Origin: Ignavibacteria bacterium
Lineage (GTDB): Bacteria > Bacteroidota > Ignavibacteria > SZUA-365
DNA: 64,000 nucleotides
NCBI GenBank assembly: GCA_016720835.1
Contig: JADKJW010000013.1
Location: forward strand, 77,974 to 141,973
Direction: 5' to 3'
The translations under genes were made by a program, and so were the position numbers. The notes beneath the pieces were generated by a model. The model was not told where the DNA came from and did not search any database. It saw only the letters and a program-made list of their open reading frames with translations. How positions within the stretch are numbered: position 1 is the first letter of the stretch; the number at the start of each line of letters is the position of its first letter. Below are positions 55,174-63,975 of this stretch, piece after piece.

Positions 55174-57054
55174 TCATCGCTGCTGCATCAACAGATAAAT
55201 GGTGACGACGGACACGGCCACGGTCAGGAAGTCCCGCGCGGCGGTGAAATAAAATGCGAAATCGCGTTCGTTCTCCCTCGGGACGAAGACCGCGTCGCCC
55301 GCAATGATCCTGGTGTCGTCGGGATCGACCCAATCGCGACTTCCCGCCTTGATCACCCGGGTGTCCCCATCCTCGGCGTTCTCGGCGAAGCCCCCCGCGC
55401 GCGCGATGTAGTACTCGTCGTCCATGCCCGCGACGTAGGTGACATGGCCCGGATTGCGCACCTGTCCGAAGACGAACACGGAGTTGCCGCTCGTGGGGAC
55501 GATGATTTCGTCGCCGTCGCGCAGGGTCACCTCCGCGGCGGCGTCGCGATCGATGAAGAGCCGCCTGGCGTCGAGCGCCACGGTGTTGCGGCGGATGGCC
55601 GCCTCGTACGCGAAGTACTGGCGCTGCTCGTGGTCCATGTCGCTGAGACGCTGCTCCTCGAGCCGTTCAAAGTCGGGCACCTTCCTGATCGGGTCGAGAT
55701 CGAGGTTCGGATTCTTTCTCAGGATCAGGACTTCGGCAACCGATGCCTGCGGCGTGAACCCGCCCGCGCGCGCGATGACCTCCGTGAGCGTGCTCCCGTA
55801 TTCCGATATCGGGAAGCTGCCGGCCGTCTGCACCTCGCCCTTGATGGTGACCGTGTAGCCTGCCCGGACGCGCCGCCGTTCCTGCACGAACACGCGGTCG
55901 CCGGGCTGCAGCGCCGCGTCGATGCTCCGGTCGAGCACGCGCGTGCCGTCGAAGGTCAGCAGCGACCAGCTGACGCCGTCTTCGGAGAACCGCGCGATCT
56001 GTATGGAATCGAGAATCGCGGTGTTCTTCACGCCTTGCGCGATGCGCAGCAGCAGGCTCAGGCTGTCGCCGCTGTGGAACTCGAAACTGCCCGGGAGACG
56101 GACGCCGCCGTAGACGCCCACCGAATTGCCTTCGAGCGCTTCGGGCGGCACGTGCAGCACGTCGCCGTCCTGCAGGCGGGGATTGAAGCGCAGATCGCCC
56201 GTCGCATAGTAGCGCAGCAGATCCACGCTCAGGACTTCTCCGCCCCGGAAAATCGTCGCGCCCCGAAGCGAGGGCAACGGCTCCGGTTCGGGCGGAGGGG
56301 CGGAATACGAGACGATACGCTCCTGGCCGGATGCGGGCTGTGCCGTCCGCTTCTCCGCATCCCTGGCCGGCGAAATGCTGTTGGCAATCGCGATCGCGCG
56401 ATCCGCGCGGTCGATGGCCGTGACTTCGTACGACCCCGGCGCCGCCACGACGCCCGTCACATGCACGGTGAACACCCGGAACGAAAGCAGCGTCACCGAC
56501 ACTTCCGCCTTCATGTACTTCCGCCGTATCTGCGCCACCACGGCTGCCTTGGCCTGCCGCAGCGTCATGTCTCTGACCGCGATCTCGCCGACGGTGGGGA
56601 CGATCATCGTTCCCTCCGAGGTCACGTATGCGACAAACGAGGCGGGGATGTCTCCCCAGATGCTGACATCGAACGCATCCATCGGTCCGACCCGGTAGGC
56701 GTCGGGGTCCACCGCGCCGTCGAGCGCAATGAGGGATGGCGTCTTCGCGGCGCCTCCGGCGGTGTTTCCCGCGTTCGAGAGATCGCCGCCAAACTGGAAA
56801 CCGCGCTGGCCGGATTGCGATGCGAAGGCCTTGCGATAGTACGTTCCCAGTTGATCCAGCTGTTTTGTCCCGTCATTGGACAGGAAGGAATTCGGCTCCT
56901 GCTTTTCGGATTTTTTCTGCTGTATGTACGATTCGAGCTGCTGGCCGCGGACGGATGTTCCAGGCACGGACAGGACGCACGCGAGCAGCACACACAGCAT
57001 GGCGGAGGCGTGCCGGCGGGACGCGGCGAGGGAAAGTGCGTGAGAATACGTCAT
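55174..57054 (-). CDS. Wza-like SLBB-domain polysaccharide export protein
   Basis: The protein has 626 residues. The start at 57054 gives a signal peptide (MLCVLLACVLSVPGTSVRGQ). The polysaccharide export (Poly_export/PES) domain has YRVGPMDAFDVSIWGDIPAS and EGTMIVPTVGEIAVRDMTLRQ. At least three SLBB repeats follow (VHVTGVVAAPGSYEVTA, VGVYGGVRLPGSFEFHSGDS, VTIKGEVQTAGSFPISEYGS, VFVFGQVRNPGHVTYVAG). One C-terminal hydrophobic segment (ARDFLTVAVSVVTIYLLM) is probably the outer-membrane helix. The architecture with many SLBB domains is common in Bacteroidota exporters. It would form the outer-membrane channel of the locus. No lipobox Cys is seen at the cleavage site. Confidence 0.9.
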   Translation of the reverse strand: MTYSHALSLAASRRHASAMLCVLLACVLSVPGTSVRGQQLESYIQQKKSEKQEPNSFLSNDGTKQLDQLGTYYRKAFASQSGQRGFQFGGDLSNAGNTAGGAAKTPSLIALDGAVDPDAYRVGPMDAFDVSIWGDIPASFVAYVTSEGTMIVPTVGEIAVRDMTLRQAKAAVVAQIRRKYMKAEVSVTLLSFRVFTVHVTGVVAAPGSYEVTAIDRADRAIAIANSISPARDAEKRTAQPASGQERIVSYSAPPPEPEPLPSLRGATIFRGGEVLSVDLLRYYATGDLRFNPRLQDGDVLHVPPEALEGNSVGVYGGVRLPGSFEFHSGDSLSLLLRIAQGVKNTAILDSIQIARFSEDGVSWSLLTFDGTRVLDRSIDAALQPGDRVFVQERRRVRAGYTVTIKGEVQTAGSFPISEYGSTLTEVIARAGGFTPQASVAEVLILRKNPNLDLDPIRKVPDFERLEEQRLSDMDHEQRQYFAYEAAIRRNTVALDARRLFIDRDAAAEVTLRDGDEIIVPTSGNSVFVFGQVRNPGHVTYVAGMDDEYYIARAGGFAENAEDGDTRVIKAGSRDWVDPDDTRIIAGDAVFVPRENERDFAFYFTAARDFLTVAVSVVTIYLLMQQR

Positions 57055-57092
57055 GCAAGTGAGTCCGCAATGGTCAGACGGAAATGAGCATC

Positions 57093-57124
57093 GCAAAATA
57101 CTGCAAATTCGCCATATGTCCGAA
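57093..57124 (-). promoter_or_regulatory. Candidate FCB-type promoter for the polysaccharide operon
   Basis: On the minus strand: TTCG (57124-57121), a 20-base spacer, then TATTTTGC (57100-57093). The start at 57054 follows after 38 bases, the same distance as for other promoter candidates here. The -33 match is 3 of 4. Confidence 0.4.
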
Positions 57125-57327
57125 CCGGCACCCGGCGCAGAAAGAAATACACCCATCGCCGCATCCCGCGCGTCGGAGCCGTGTTTCGCCGCACCGTGCG
57201 TTCTCTGCCGATGCCCGAGGACGGCCGTCTCCGCGGAGGGAACCGAGGTGGGCAGTCTGCGGTTTCACGTTGTATGCGGCGCGGCAGGCGCGCCCCGCCG
57301 GCCCTTCAACAGTCTGAATGGAACAGT

Positions 57328-57624
57328 ATGCAGCATTTCATGGTCGACATCGCACTCCCGTCCGAATACAATGAACGCTTTCTCGCGCTCATCCCGTCGC
57401 AGCGCATGCGGGTGAACGCCCTCATGAACGACGGCGTGCTGATCGGCTACTCCCTGAGCGAGGACCGCACGCGCCTGTGGGCCATCGTGACGGGCGAGTC
57501 GGAGCGCGATGTGCTGGAAGTCGTCGAGACGTTCCCGCTGATTTCCTACATGCGCGTCTCCATCCACCCCCTGATGTTCCACAACCAGGGCGCCGGCTTC
57601 CGCCGCGTCCTCTCCCTCAACTGA
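57328..57624 (+). CDS. Muconolactone delta-isomerase-like small protein
   Basis: The protein has 98 residues and starts MQHFMVDIALPSEYNERFLA. The ferredoxin-like alpha-beta pattern with RMRVNALMNDGVLIGYSLS, RLWAIVTGESERDVLEVVE and MRVSIHPLMFHN resembles muconolactone isomerase-like and YciI-like dimeric proteins. The conserved His-Pro near the end is also found in that group. No catechol pathway gene is near, so a catalytic isomerase role is doubtful and the name gives only the fold. The ATG at 57328 is used because the upstream in-frame residues are Arg-rich and unlike coding sequence. Confidence 0.6.
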   Translation: MQHFMVDIALPSEYNERFLALIPSQRMRVNALMNDGVLIGYSLSEDRTRLWAIVTGESERDVLEVVETFPLISYMRVSIHPLMFHNQGAGFRRVLSLN

Positions 57625-57643
57625 TCCCCGTCGTGCCGCGCGC

Positions 57644-58060
57644 TCAGTGCGCGGGCACGGCATCCTGCTGCTTCAGCACTTTCGCCTTCAGGAATTGCAC
57701 AAGATCGACAGGTGAGACCGGCTTCTCGAGGTAGAAGTCGGCCTTGATCCATTTGCGCTCCTCCGAGGTCTCGATCGAGAAGCGGAAACCGGTCTCGTGC
57801 GCGGCCGATGTCAGCATCACGATTTTCGTTTTCGATCCGTGCGGATGCTGGTCGAGCTTGCGGCACAGGATGAAACCGGAGTCGGCATGCTCGATCACCA
57901 GATCGACAATCACCACGTCGGGCAGAAACGAGGCGAACGCCTCGACCCCGCCGGCGGAATCGTAGGCCGTCGCAACGGTGAAGCCCGCCGCTTCGAGGCT
58001 GAGCCGGTTCATTTCAACAAGATCGACGTCGTCGTCTATGAGGAGAATTTTCGCGGTCAT
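57644..58060 (-). CDS. Single-domain response regulator (receiver)
   Basis: The protein has 138 residues. It contains ILLIDDDVDLVEMN (acidic pair), VVIVDLVIEHADSGF (phospho-Asp), VMLTSAAHETGF (Thr/Ser switch) and FYLEKPVSPVDLVQFLK (Lys). The loop between strand 4 and helix 4 is longer than in CheY (AHETGFRFSIETSEERKW). No output domain is present and no kinase gene adjoins. It precedes a 207-base spacer leading to the hydrogenase operon end. Its role is unknown. Confidence 0.83.
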   Translation of the reverse strand: MTAKILLIDDDVDLVEMNRLSLEAAGFTVATAYDSAGGVEAFASFLPDVVIVDLVIEHADSGFILCRKLDQHPHGSKTKIVMLTSAAHETGFRFSIETSEERKWIKADFYLEKPVSPVDLVQFLKAKVLKQQDAVPAH

Positions 58061-58267
58061 GGGGGGGAAGGGTGAAGGGTGAAAGGTGAAAATTGAAGGT
58101 GCACATCCCGTGCGCCCGCGGGAGCGGCACGTGACAGGTGGCAGGGGACAGGTGAAATGGGGAAAAGGGGAATAGGTGGAATTGAATCTTCAGTTCAAAT
58201 TCGAAATTGGAAATCTGAAATCCGACATCATCTGAAATCTGAAATCCGAAATCATCTGAATCCGACA
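58061..58267. repeat. Spacer made of short degenerate repeat words
   Basis: This gap holds two kinds of repeated words: GGTGAAGGGTGAAAGGTGAAAA-like purine words around 58070-58095 and 58130-58170, and AAATCTGAAATCCGA-like words around 58200-58260, where AATCTGAAATC and CATCATCTG each recur within 65 bases. I see no coding sequence or tRNA here. Confidence 0.7.
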
Positions 58268-59978
58268 TCATCTGTTCTGGCGGGCAACATAGTGCGTGTG
58301 CAGCAGGGAATGCGCCAGGGGACCGCCGGGCTCGCCGAGGAAGTCGGCGTAGAGGTCGCGGACGGCGTCGTTGCGATGCGAGCAGCGCACGGGCTGGTCG
58401 CGGTCGATCGCGTACATGCTCTCGGTGCGGCTCCGCACGCGCTCGGGATCGGCGTTCCGGGGCTGTCCACCGCCGTTCACGCAGCCGCCGGGACACGCCA
58501 TCACTTCGATGAAGTCGTAGGGTCGCTCGCCCGCGCGCATCCTGTCGAGGATGGCGCCGATGTTGCGCAGGCCGCTGACGGCCGCGAGGCGCAGATGCTG
58601 CCCGGCGATATCCACTTCGGCATGGCGCACGCCGTCCATGCCGCGTATCGGCGCGAAGACCAGCGACGGCATGTCCCCGCCCGTCAGCGCGTGGTACACG
58701 GTGCGCACCGCGGCCTCCATCACGCCTCCCGCCGCGCCGAACAGCGCCGCCGCGCCGGTGGCCTCGCCCATCGGATCGTCGAAGCCCTCGTCGGGCAGAC
58801 GGTGGAAATCGATGCCCGCCGCGCGTATCATCTGCGCCAGCTCGCGCGTGGTGAGCACGGCGTCCACGTCGGGCAGCATGCCTCCGAGCTCGGGACGCTG
58901 CGCCTCGAACTTCTTCGCCGTGCAGGGCATGACGGACGCGACGAAGAGCTTCGCGGGATCGATGCCCCGCTGTTGCGCGTAGTAACTCTTCACGAGCGCG
59001 CCCTGCATTTCGTGCGGCGATTTGCAGGAGGAGAGATGCGGGAGCAGGTCGGGGTAGAAGTGCTCGATGTATTTCACCCAGCCCGGACTGCACGACGTCA
59101 TCATCGGCAGCGTGCCGCCGCCGCGGATGCGCGCGAGCAGTTCGTGCGCCTCCTCGATGATCGTCAGGTCCGCGCTGAAGTTCGTGTCGAAGACCAGGTC
59201 CATGCCGATGCGGCGCAGCGCCGCGACGAGTTTGCCCGTCACCACCGTGCCCGCGGGGAGGCCGAACTCCTCTCCGAGGGCGACCCGCACCGCGGGCGCC
59301 ACCTGCGCGACGACGATGCGCCCCGGATCGTTGATCGCCTCCCACACGGGTTTCTGGCTGCTCTTCTCGGACAGCGCGCCGACGGGACACACCACGATGC
59401 ACTGGCCGCAGTCCACGCAGGGCACGGTGTTCAGGCTGCGGTCCATCGCCGGCGTCACGACGCTGCGGAAGCCGCGGTGCGCGAAGTCGATGGCGCCCAC
59501 GTTCTGCGTCTCGTGGCACACGCGCACGCAGCGGCCGCAGAGGATGCACTTCTCGGCGTCGCGCTCGACGGCCGGACTCGCGACGTCGAGCTTCGCGCGG
59601 CGGCGGTCGCCCACGTAGCGGCGCGTGCGCACGCCGTACTCGCGCGAGAGACGCTGCAGTTCGCAGCTGCCGTTGCGCACGCAGACGAGGCAGTCCTGCG
59701 GGTGATTCGCGACGAGCAGCTCGATGATGGTCTTGCGCGCGACGCACGCGCGGCGAATTGGTCTGCACGACCAGGCCGTCCGCGGCGGGGAAGGCGCAGG
59801 CGGGCACGAGTCCGCGCGAGCCTTCGGCTTCCACCACGCAGACGCGGCAGGCGCCGGTCGGGGAAAAATGCTTCAGCGTGCAGAGCGTCGGGATTTTCAT
59901 GCCCTCGCGCTCCGCGACGGAGAGGATGGTGTCGCCCTGCTGCGCGCGGCAGCGCTGGCCGTTGATGGTCACGTTCAT
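58268..59978 (-). pseudogene. hydA: [FeFe] hydrogenase catalytic subunit (HydA/HndD type), frameshifted
   Basis: About 570 residues when repaired. The N-terminal frame has a 2Fe-2S ferredoxin-like domain (TLCTLKHFSPTGACRVCVVE). The second frame has the His-Cys3 cluster NGSC remnant, two 4Fe-4S sets (CILCGRCVRVCH and CVDCGQCIVVCPVGAL) and the H-cluster: L1 TSCSPGW, L2 MPCTAKKFEAQRPE, L3 EVMACPGGCVNGGGQP. L1 has Ser where many enzymes have a second Cys. The small C-terminal hydrogenase domain is also present. The break lies in the GC-repeat 59735-59750, where two bases lost (or one gained) would restore RKTIIELLVANHPQDC. It is group A and probably part of a bifurcating NADH-ferredoxin complex. 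Confidence 0.88.
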
Positions 59979-59989
59979 CGGGTCCTCCG

Positions 59990-61987
59990 TCAGTTCGCCA
60001 GGATGGCGTTGTGGTTGCAATTGACGCGGCACTGGTCGCAGCGCGTGCACTTCTCCTCGATGATGTAGTGCGCGTGCTTCTTCTCGCCGAGGATGGCGCC
60101 CGCCGGGCATTTCGCGGCGCACAGGCCGCAGCCGTTGCAGTGCGCCTGGTCGATCGTGTAGGTGAGCAGCTCGCGGCAGGCGCCGGCCGGACAGACGCGG
60201 TCGTACAGGTGCGCCTCGTACTCGTCGCGGAAGTAGCGCAGCGTGCTGATGACGGGATTCGCGGCCGACTGCCCGAGCCCGCACAGCGAGGCGTCGGTGA
60301 TCACCTCCGCGAGGCGCTCGAGGTACACCATGCCCTGGAAGCGCTGCAGCGCGTCGTCGGGCGCGGTCTCGCCGCGATGGCTCTTCGTCAGGCGCTTGAG
60401 CGTCTCGAGCAGCCGCGTCGTGCCCTCGCGGCACGGGATGCACTTGCCGCAGGACTCCTCCTCGATGAAGGTCATGAAGTACTTCGCGAGGTCCACCATG
60501 CACGTGCTTTCGTCCATCACCACCAGGCCTCCCGAGCCCATCATGGCGCCGACGCTTTTCAGGTGCTCGTAATCGACGGGCGTGTCGATCACCGACGCCG
60601 GCAGCGCGCCGCCCGAGGGCCCGCCGATCTGCACGGCTTTGAAGGTTTTGCCGTCCGGGATGCCGCCGCCGATGTCGAACACCACCTCGCGCAGCGTGGT
60701 GCCCATCGGCACTTCCACGAGCCCCGTGTTGCGGATGCGTCCCGAGAGCGCGAAGATCTTCGTGCCCTTCGACGAGGCGGTGCCGGTCTTTGCGTACTCC
60801 GCGCCGCCGAGACGGAAGACCACCGGCACGTTCGCGAAGGTCTCCACGTTGTTCACCACGGTCGGCTTCCCGAAGAGGCCCGATACCGAGGGATAGGGTG
60901 GACGCGGACGGGGCATGCCGCGGCGGCCTTCGATCGAGTTCATCAGCGCGGTCTCCTCGCCGCACACGAAGGCCCCGGCGCCCTTCTTGATCCGCAGGTC
61001 GAAGCTGAAGCCGGACCCGAGGATGTTTTCGCCCAGCAGGCCGTAGGCGCGCGCGTCCTCGATGGTCTTGCGCAGACGCGCGATGGCCAGCGGGTACTCG
61101 GCGCGGCAGTACACGTAGCCGTGCCGCGCGCCGATGGCGTAGGCCGCGATGATCATGCCCTCCACCACGCGGTGCGGATCGCTCTCGAGCACCGCGCGGT
61201 CCATGAACGCGCCCGGATCGCCCTCGTCGGCGTTGCAGATCAGGTACTTCACGTCGGACTGCTGCACGCGGGCGAAGTCCCACTTCTTCCCCGTCGGAAA
61301 GCCGCCGCCGCCTCTGCCGCGCAGACCGCTGTCGAGCGCCTCGCGCACCACCTCCTCGTCCGTCATGCTGTTCAGCGCGCGCGAGAGGCCGCGGTAGCCG
61401 CCGCGCGCGAGATACTGGTCGATGCTCTCCGGATCGATCACGCCGCAGAATTCGAGGACGCGCTTCTGCTGCTTGCGGAAGAAGGGGATGTCGCCGAGCA
61501 GGGGCAGGGCGTCCCAGCCCTCCGCGTCGCTGCGCTCGTACACGCCGAGCACCTTGTCCGCGATCACCTCGCCGCCGAGCACGGTCGTTTCGATGATCGA
61601 CGGCACGTCGCGCGCCGTGACGCGGCAGTAGCTGAGGCGCGGGCGGCCCGGCAGCTTGACGTCGACGATCACTTCCTGCGCGCAGGCGCCCACGCAGCCC
61701 GTCCGCATGAGCGATGCGCCGATGCCGCGCACCTCGAGTTCCGCCGCAAGCGCGTCGTACACGCTCTGCGCGCCGTTGGCGAGCCCGCAGGTGCCCATGC
61801 CGACGAAGATGAGCGGCACGTCATGCTCCTCGAAGCGCAGTTCGCGGAGGAGTTGCTGCAGGCGCGCATCCGCTGCCGGATTGTCCGCGCACTGCATGCC
61901 GCCGTTGACGCAGTCGACGAAACGCGCGCAGGGCTGCGCGCCACCGTGCGTGCATCCCTCGAAGCACTGTTCACGAAACGGGTTCAT
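59990..61987 (-). CDS. hydB: NADH-binding flavoprotein subunit of [FeFe] hydrogenase (HydB/HndC, NuoF-like)
   Basis: The protein has 665 residues. From N to C: a short region with CFEGC, a thioredoxin-like 2Fe-2S domain (VGMGTCGLANGAQ, TGCVGACAQEV), the NuoF-like FMN/NADH domain (RGRGGGGFPTGKKW, CNADEGDPGAFMDR, CGEETALMNSIEGRRG), the SLBB, the 4Fe-4S N3-type motif (SCGKCIPCREG) and a C-terminal two-cluster ferredoxin domain (CNGCGLCAAKCPAGAI, CTRCDQCRVNCNHNAI). This is the layout of Thermotoga HydB and Desulfovibrio HndC. It transfers electrons between NAD(H) and the hydrogenase. It overlaps the next gene by 17 bases. The ATG at 61987 is chosen because the upstream in-frame residues are Arg-rich. 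Confidence 0.92.
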   Translation of the reverse strand: MNPFREQCFEGCTHGGAQPCARFVDCVNGGMQCADNPAADARLQQLLRELRFEEHDVPLIFVGMGTCGLANGAQSVYDALAAELEVRGIGASLMRTGCVGACAQEVIVDVKLPGRPRLSYCRVTARDVPSIIETTVLGGEVIADKVLGVYERSDAEGWDALPLLGDIPFFRKQQKRVLEFCGVIDPESIDQYLARGGYRGLSRALNSMTDEEVVREALDSGLRGRGGGGFPTGKKWDFARVQQSDVKYLICNADEGDPGAFMDRAVLESDPHRVVEGMIIAAYAIGARHGYVYCRAEYPLAIARLRKTIEDARAYGLLGENILGSGFSFDLRIKKGAGAFVCGEETALMNSIEGRRGMPRPRPPYPSVSGLFGKPTVVNNVETFANVPVVFRLGGAEYAKTGTASSKGTKIFALSGRIRNTGLVEVPMGTTLREVVFDIGGGIPDGKTFKAVQIGGPSGGALPASVIDTPVDYEHLKSVGAMMGSGGLVVMDESTCMVDLAKYFMTFIEEESCGKCIPCREGTTRLLETLKRLTKSHRGETAPDDALQRFQGMVYLERLAEVITDASLCGLGQSAANPVISTLRYFRDEYEAHLYDRVCPAGACRELLTYTIDQAHCNGCGLCAAKCPAGAILGEKKHAHYIIEEKCTRCDQCRVNCNHNAILAN

Positions 61988-62468
61988 GCGCCGCCTCCTT
62001 TTTCGTCGCCTGAGCGCGATAGGTCCGCAGAAGTTTCTGCACGCTCTTCGTCGTGAGCCCGCCGTGGAATTGCTCGTTGACCGCAATCACCGGCGCGATG
62101 CTGCAGGCGCCGATGCACGCCACGGTTTCGAGCGTGAACACGCGGTCCCTCGTCGTCTCTCCGGCCTTCACGCCGAGTTCCGTCTCGAGCGTCGTGAGCA
62201 GGTCGAAGGAGCCCTTCACGTGGCAGGCCGTGCCGCGGCACACCTTGATCACGTAGTCGCCGAAGGGCTGGAAGCGGAACTGGTTGTAAAAGGTGGCCAC
62301 ACCGTAGACGCGCGACACGGGCACGCCGATATGGTCGGCCACGCGTTGCATCTCTTCCTCGGCCAGATATCCGCGCTCCTCCTGAAGATCCTGGAGCATG
62401 TCGATGAGCCAGGACGGATCCCCCTTCGGGTATCGCCTGTAAACCTCGCTGTGTGTGTTCGTCTGCAT
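61971..62468 (-). CDS. hydC: 2Fe-2S subunit of [FeFe] hydrogenase (HydC/HndA, NuoE-like)
   Basis: The protein has 165 residues. It has the NuoE/HndA thioredoxin-like fold with the helical N-terminal domain (WLIDMLQDLQEERGYLAEEE, VSRVYGVATFYNQFRFQP) and four Cys ligands in CRGTACHVKGS and VACIGACSIAPV. In bifurcating hydrogenases it passes electrons between the flavin subunit and hydrogenase. It is the first gene of the three-gene operon hydC-hydB-hydA on the minus strand. No hydrogenase maturation genes (hydE, hydF, hydG) are in the window. Confidence 0.93.
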   Translation of the reverse strand: MQTNTHSEVYRRYPKGDPSWLIDMLQDLQEERGYLAEEEMQRVADHIGVPVSRVYGVATFYNQFRFQPFGDYVIKVCRGTACHVKGSFDLLTTLETELGVKAGETTRDRVFTLETVACIGACSIAPVIAVNEQFHGGLTTKSVQKLLRTYRAQATKKEAAHEPVS

Positions 62469-62949
62469 GTGCTTCGCTTGAAAGTGCTTGAAAGGTGCTT
62501 TATGGTTCGATTATCAAAACGTGAATATTTTCTCTTTACTGAGCCGATCTGTCGAATACTGCTTCCCGACCTGTGCGACGGATCTTGATTGAAATCGAGG
62601 TAAGGTGCTGTCAATTATTCGCTTTATGGTGATTTTTCGTTTTCATGCAGGAGTGCGAACCTATTCGCCGATGATCGTATAGAGAATTTTTTCTCTATTC
62701 GAACGCAATATAGCTGCCTCTTCATGAAAATGCAATGAAAGAAACAATGTGGCATGCAGGCGCGGAGTGCAGGCGCCGGAAACAGTTCTTCGGAAATGCG
62801 GATCACCGCAAATCGAGAGCCTCGTCGCTTTCAACTGATCCGGGTCTTTGCGAAATTCAGTCCGCTCGCGTTATTGTCATCCGATATTCGCCATACGTTT
62901 CCGCGACGGGGGACGGGAATCCCGCGGAGCGTCATCCGGAGGTCAGCAC
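62469..62949. other. 481-base intergenic region, A/T-rich
   Basis: This region separates the divergent hydrogenase operon and arrestin-like gene. It has a perfect inverted repeat ATAGAGAA-TTTT-TTCTCTAT at 62679-62698 and a GTGCTTGAAAG word repeated next to the hydC start. No Rex-type (TTGTGA/TCACAA) site was seen. Promoters for both genes should lie here. No coding sequence is convincing. Confidence 0.4.
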
Positions 62950-63975
62950 ATGTCAGCATGCGTTCTGCAGATCCGTCTTTCCAACAACGAGTCGCGCTTT
63001 CAGACCGGCGGCGTTGTCCGCGGGACCGCGCGCGTCACGGCGGAGAAATCCTGTCACATCAACGGAGTTGTCCTTCAACCGGTCTGGTCCGTCGGCGGCT
63101 GGGTCACGGACGGCAGCGGCAAAGGCGCGGAGGTGCGCGTGGGAGAGGAGTGCGACGTGGAGGCTGGCGCGGAACTCAGCTACCCGTTTCAGCTCACGCT
63201 GCCCGACGCTCCGGCGAGCTACGAGGGCACGCTCTTCACGATCTCGTGGGAAATCGCGGGACGCGTGGACATCGCGCTCGGTCTCGATGCGCGCGAGAAG
63301 ATCCCCATCACCGTGGTCCAGGGACCGTCGGGCGCGCGTCCGGCGGCGGGCGCGGACTTCGACGCGGAGAAGCAGCGGACCCGCCAGAGCCGCGTGAACC
63401 GGTACCGCTTCCTGCGACAGTCGTCAGGCGCCATGGTGGCGGCGCTCGTGCTCTTCATCATCGCGGCGGCGACGGGCAACTACACGAATCCCGACGCGGG
63501 CGATCTGTTCCTGCAGCTTCTGCTCATCGCCGCGGGCATCGCGGCCTACGTCGTGTTCAGCGCGGGCGCGAGACGGAACGCGCAACGCGGCGACATCACC
63601 GTGCAGCTCGATCCCCTCGTTCCGCATCGCGGCGCCACCGTCTCCTGCGTCGCGACGCTCGTCCTGCGAAGCGGCGCGCGCATCGGAAACGCGGCGGCGC
63701 GTCTCGAACTGCGCGAATACGGGAGCAGGCAGAGCGGCAAGCACACGCAGACCCGGCATCACGGCGTGTGGTTCGAGGAGCACCAGTTTCCGGTCAACGA
63801 CGACATCGCGGCCGTCGTCCCGCGCGACATCACGATGCGCATCCCGATTCCGTCCGACCTCCCCGCGACCATGACCCTCTCCAGCGCGCACTTCGAATGG
63901 CGCCTCCTCGTCCGTCTCGAATTCGCCACCGGCGGCCCGTGGGAGGACGAGATCCCGGTGGCTGTCGCGCCGTGA
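62950..63975 (+). CDS. Membrane protein with two arrestin-like beta-sandwich domains
   Basis: The protein has 341 residues. The N-terminal half (SACVLQIRLSNNESRFQTGG, VVRGTARVTAEKSCHINGVV, SYPFQLTLPDAPASYEGTLF, TISWEIAGRVDIAL) has the pattern of an arrestin-like sandwich. Two membrane helices follow (about residues 160-176 and 188-204). The second half (LDPLVPHRGATVSCVATLVL, MRIPIPSDLPATMTLSSAHF, EWRLLVRLEF) repeats the first half's layout. Bacterial arrestin-like proteins such as SpoOM are mostly soluble; the membrane-linked double form is not one I recognise. The ATG at 62950 is preferred over an upstream in-frame start by the domain boundary. Function unknown. Confidence 0.6.
   Translation: MSACVLQIRLSNNESRFQTGGVVRGTARVTAEKSCHINGVVLQPVWSVGGWVTDGSGKGAEVRVGEECDVEAGAELSYPFQLTLPDAPASYEGTLFTISWEIAGRVDIALGLDAREKIPITVVQGPSGARPAAGADFDAEKQRTRQSRVNRYRFLRQSSGAMVAALVLFIIAAATGNYTNPDAGDLFLQLLLIAAGIAAYVVFSAGARRNAQRGDITVQLDPLVPHRGATVSCVATLVLRSGARIGNAAARLELREYGSRQSGKHTQTRHHGVWFEEHQFPVNDDIAAVVPRDITMRIPIPSDLPATMTLSSAHFEWRLLVRLEFATGGPWEDEIPVAVAP

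Noticed and set aside
57633..57657. GC-rich inverted repeat around the convergent ends of the isomerase-like and receiver genes
   Set aside because: The stem has mismatches, overlaps a stop codon and lacks a T-run; it may be chance in GC-rich DNA.
58014..61283. A 3.2 kb minus-strand open frame spanning the hydrogenase genes
   Set aside because: Only its small middle part (about 59740-59978) is coding: it carries the N terminus of the hydrogenase. The rest is out-of-frame, Arg-rich translation of hydB and hydA.
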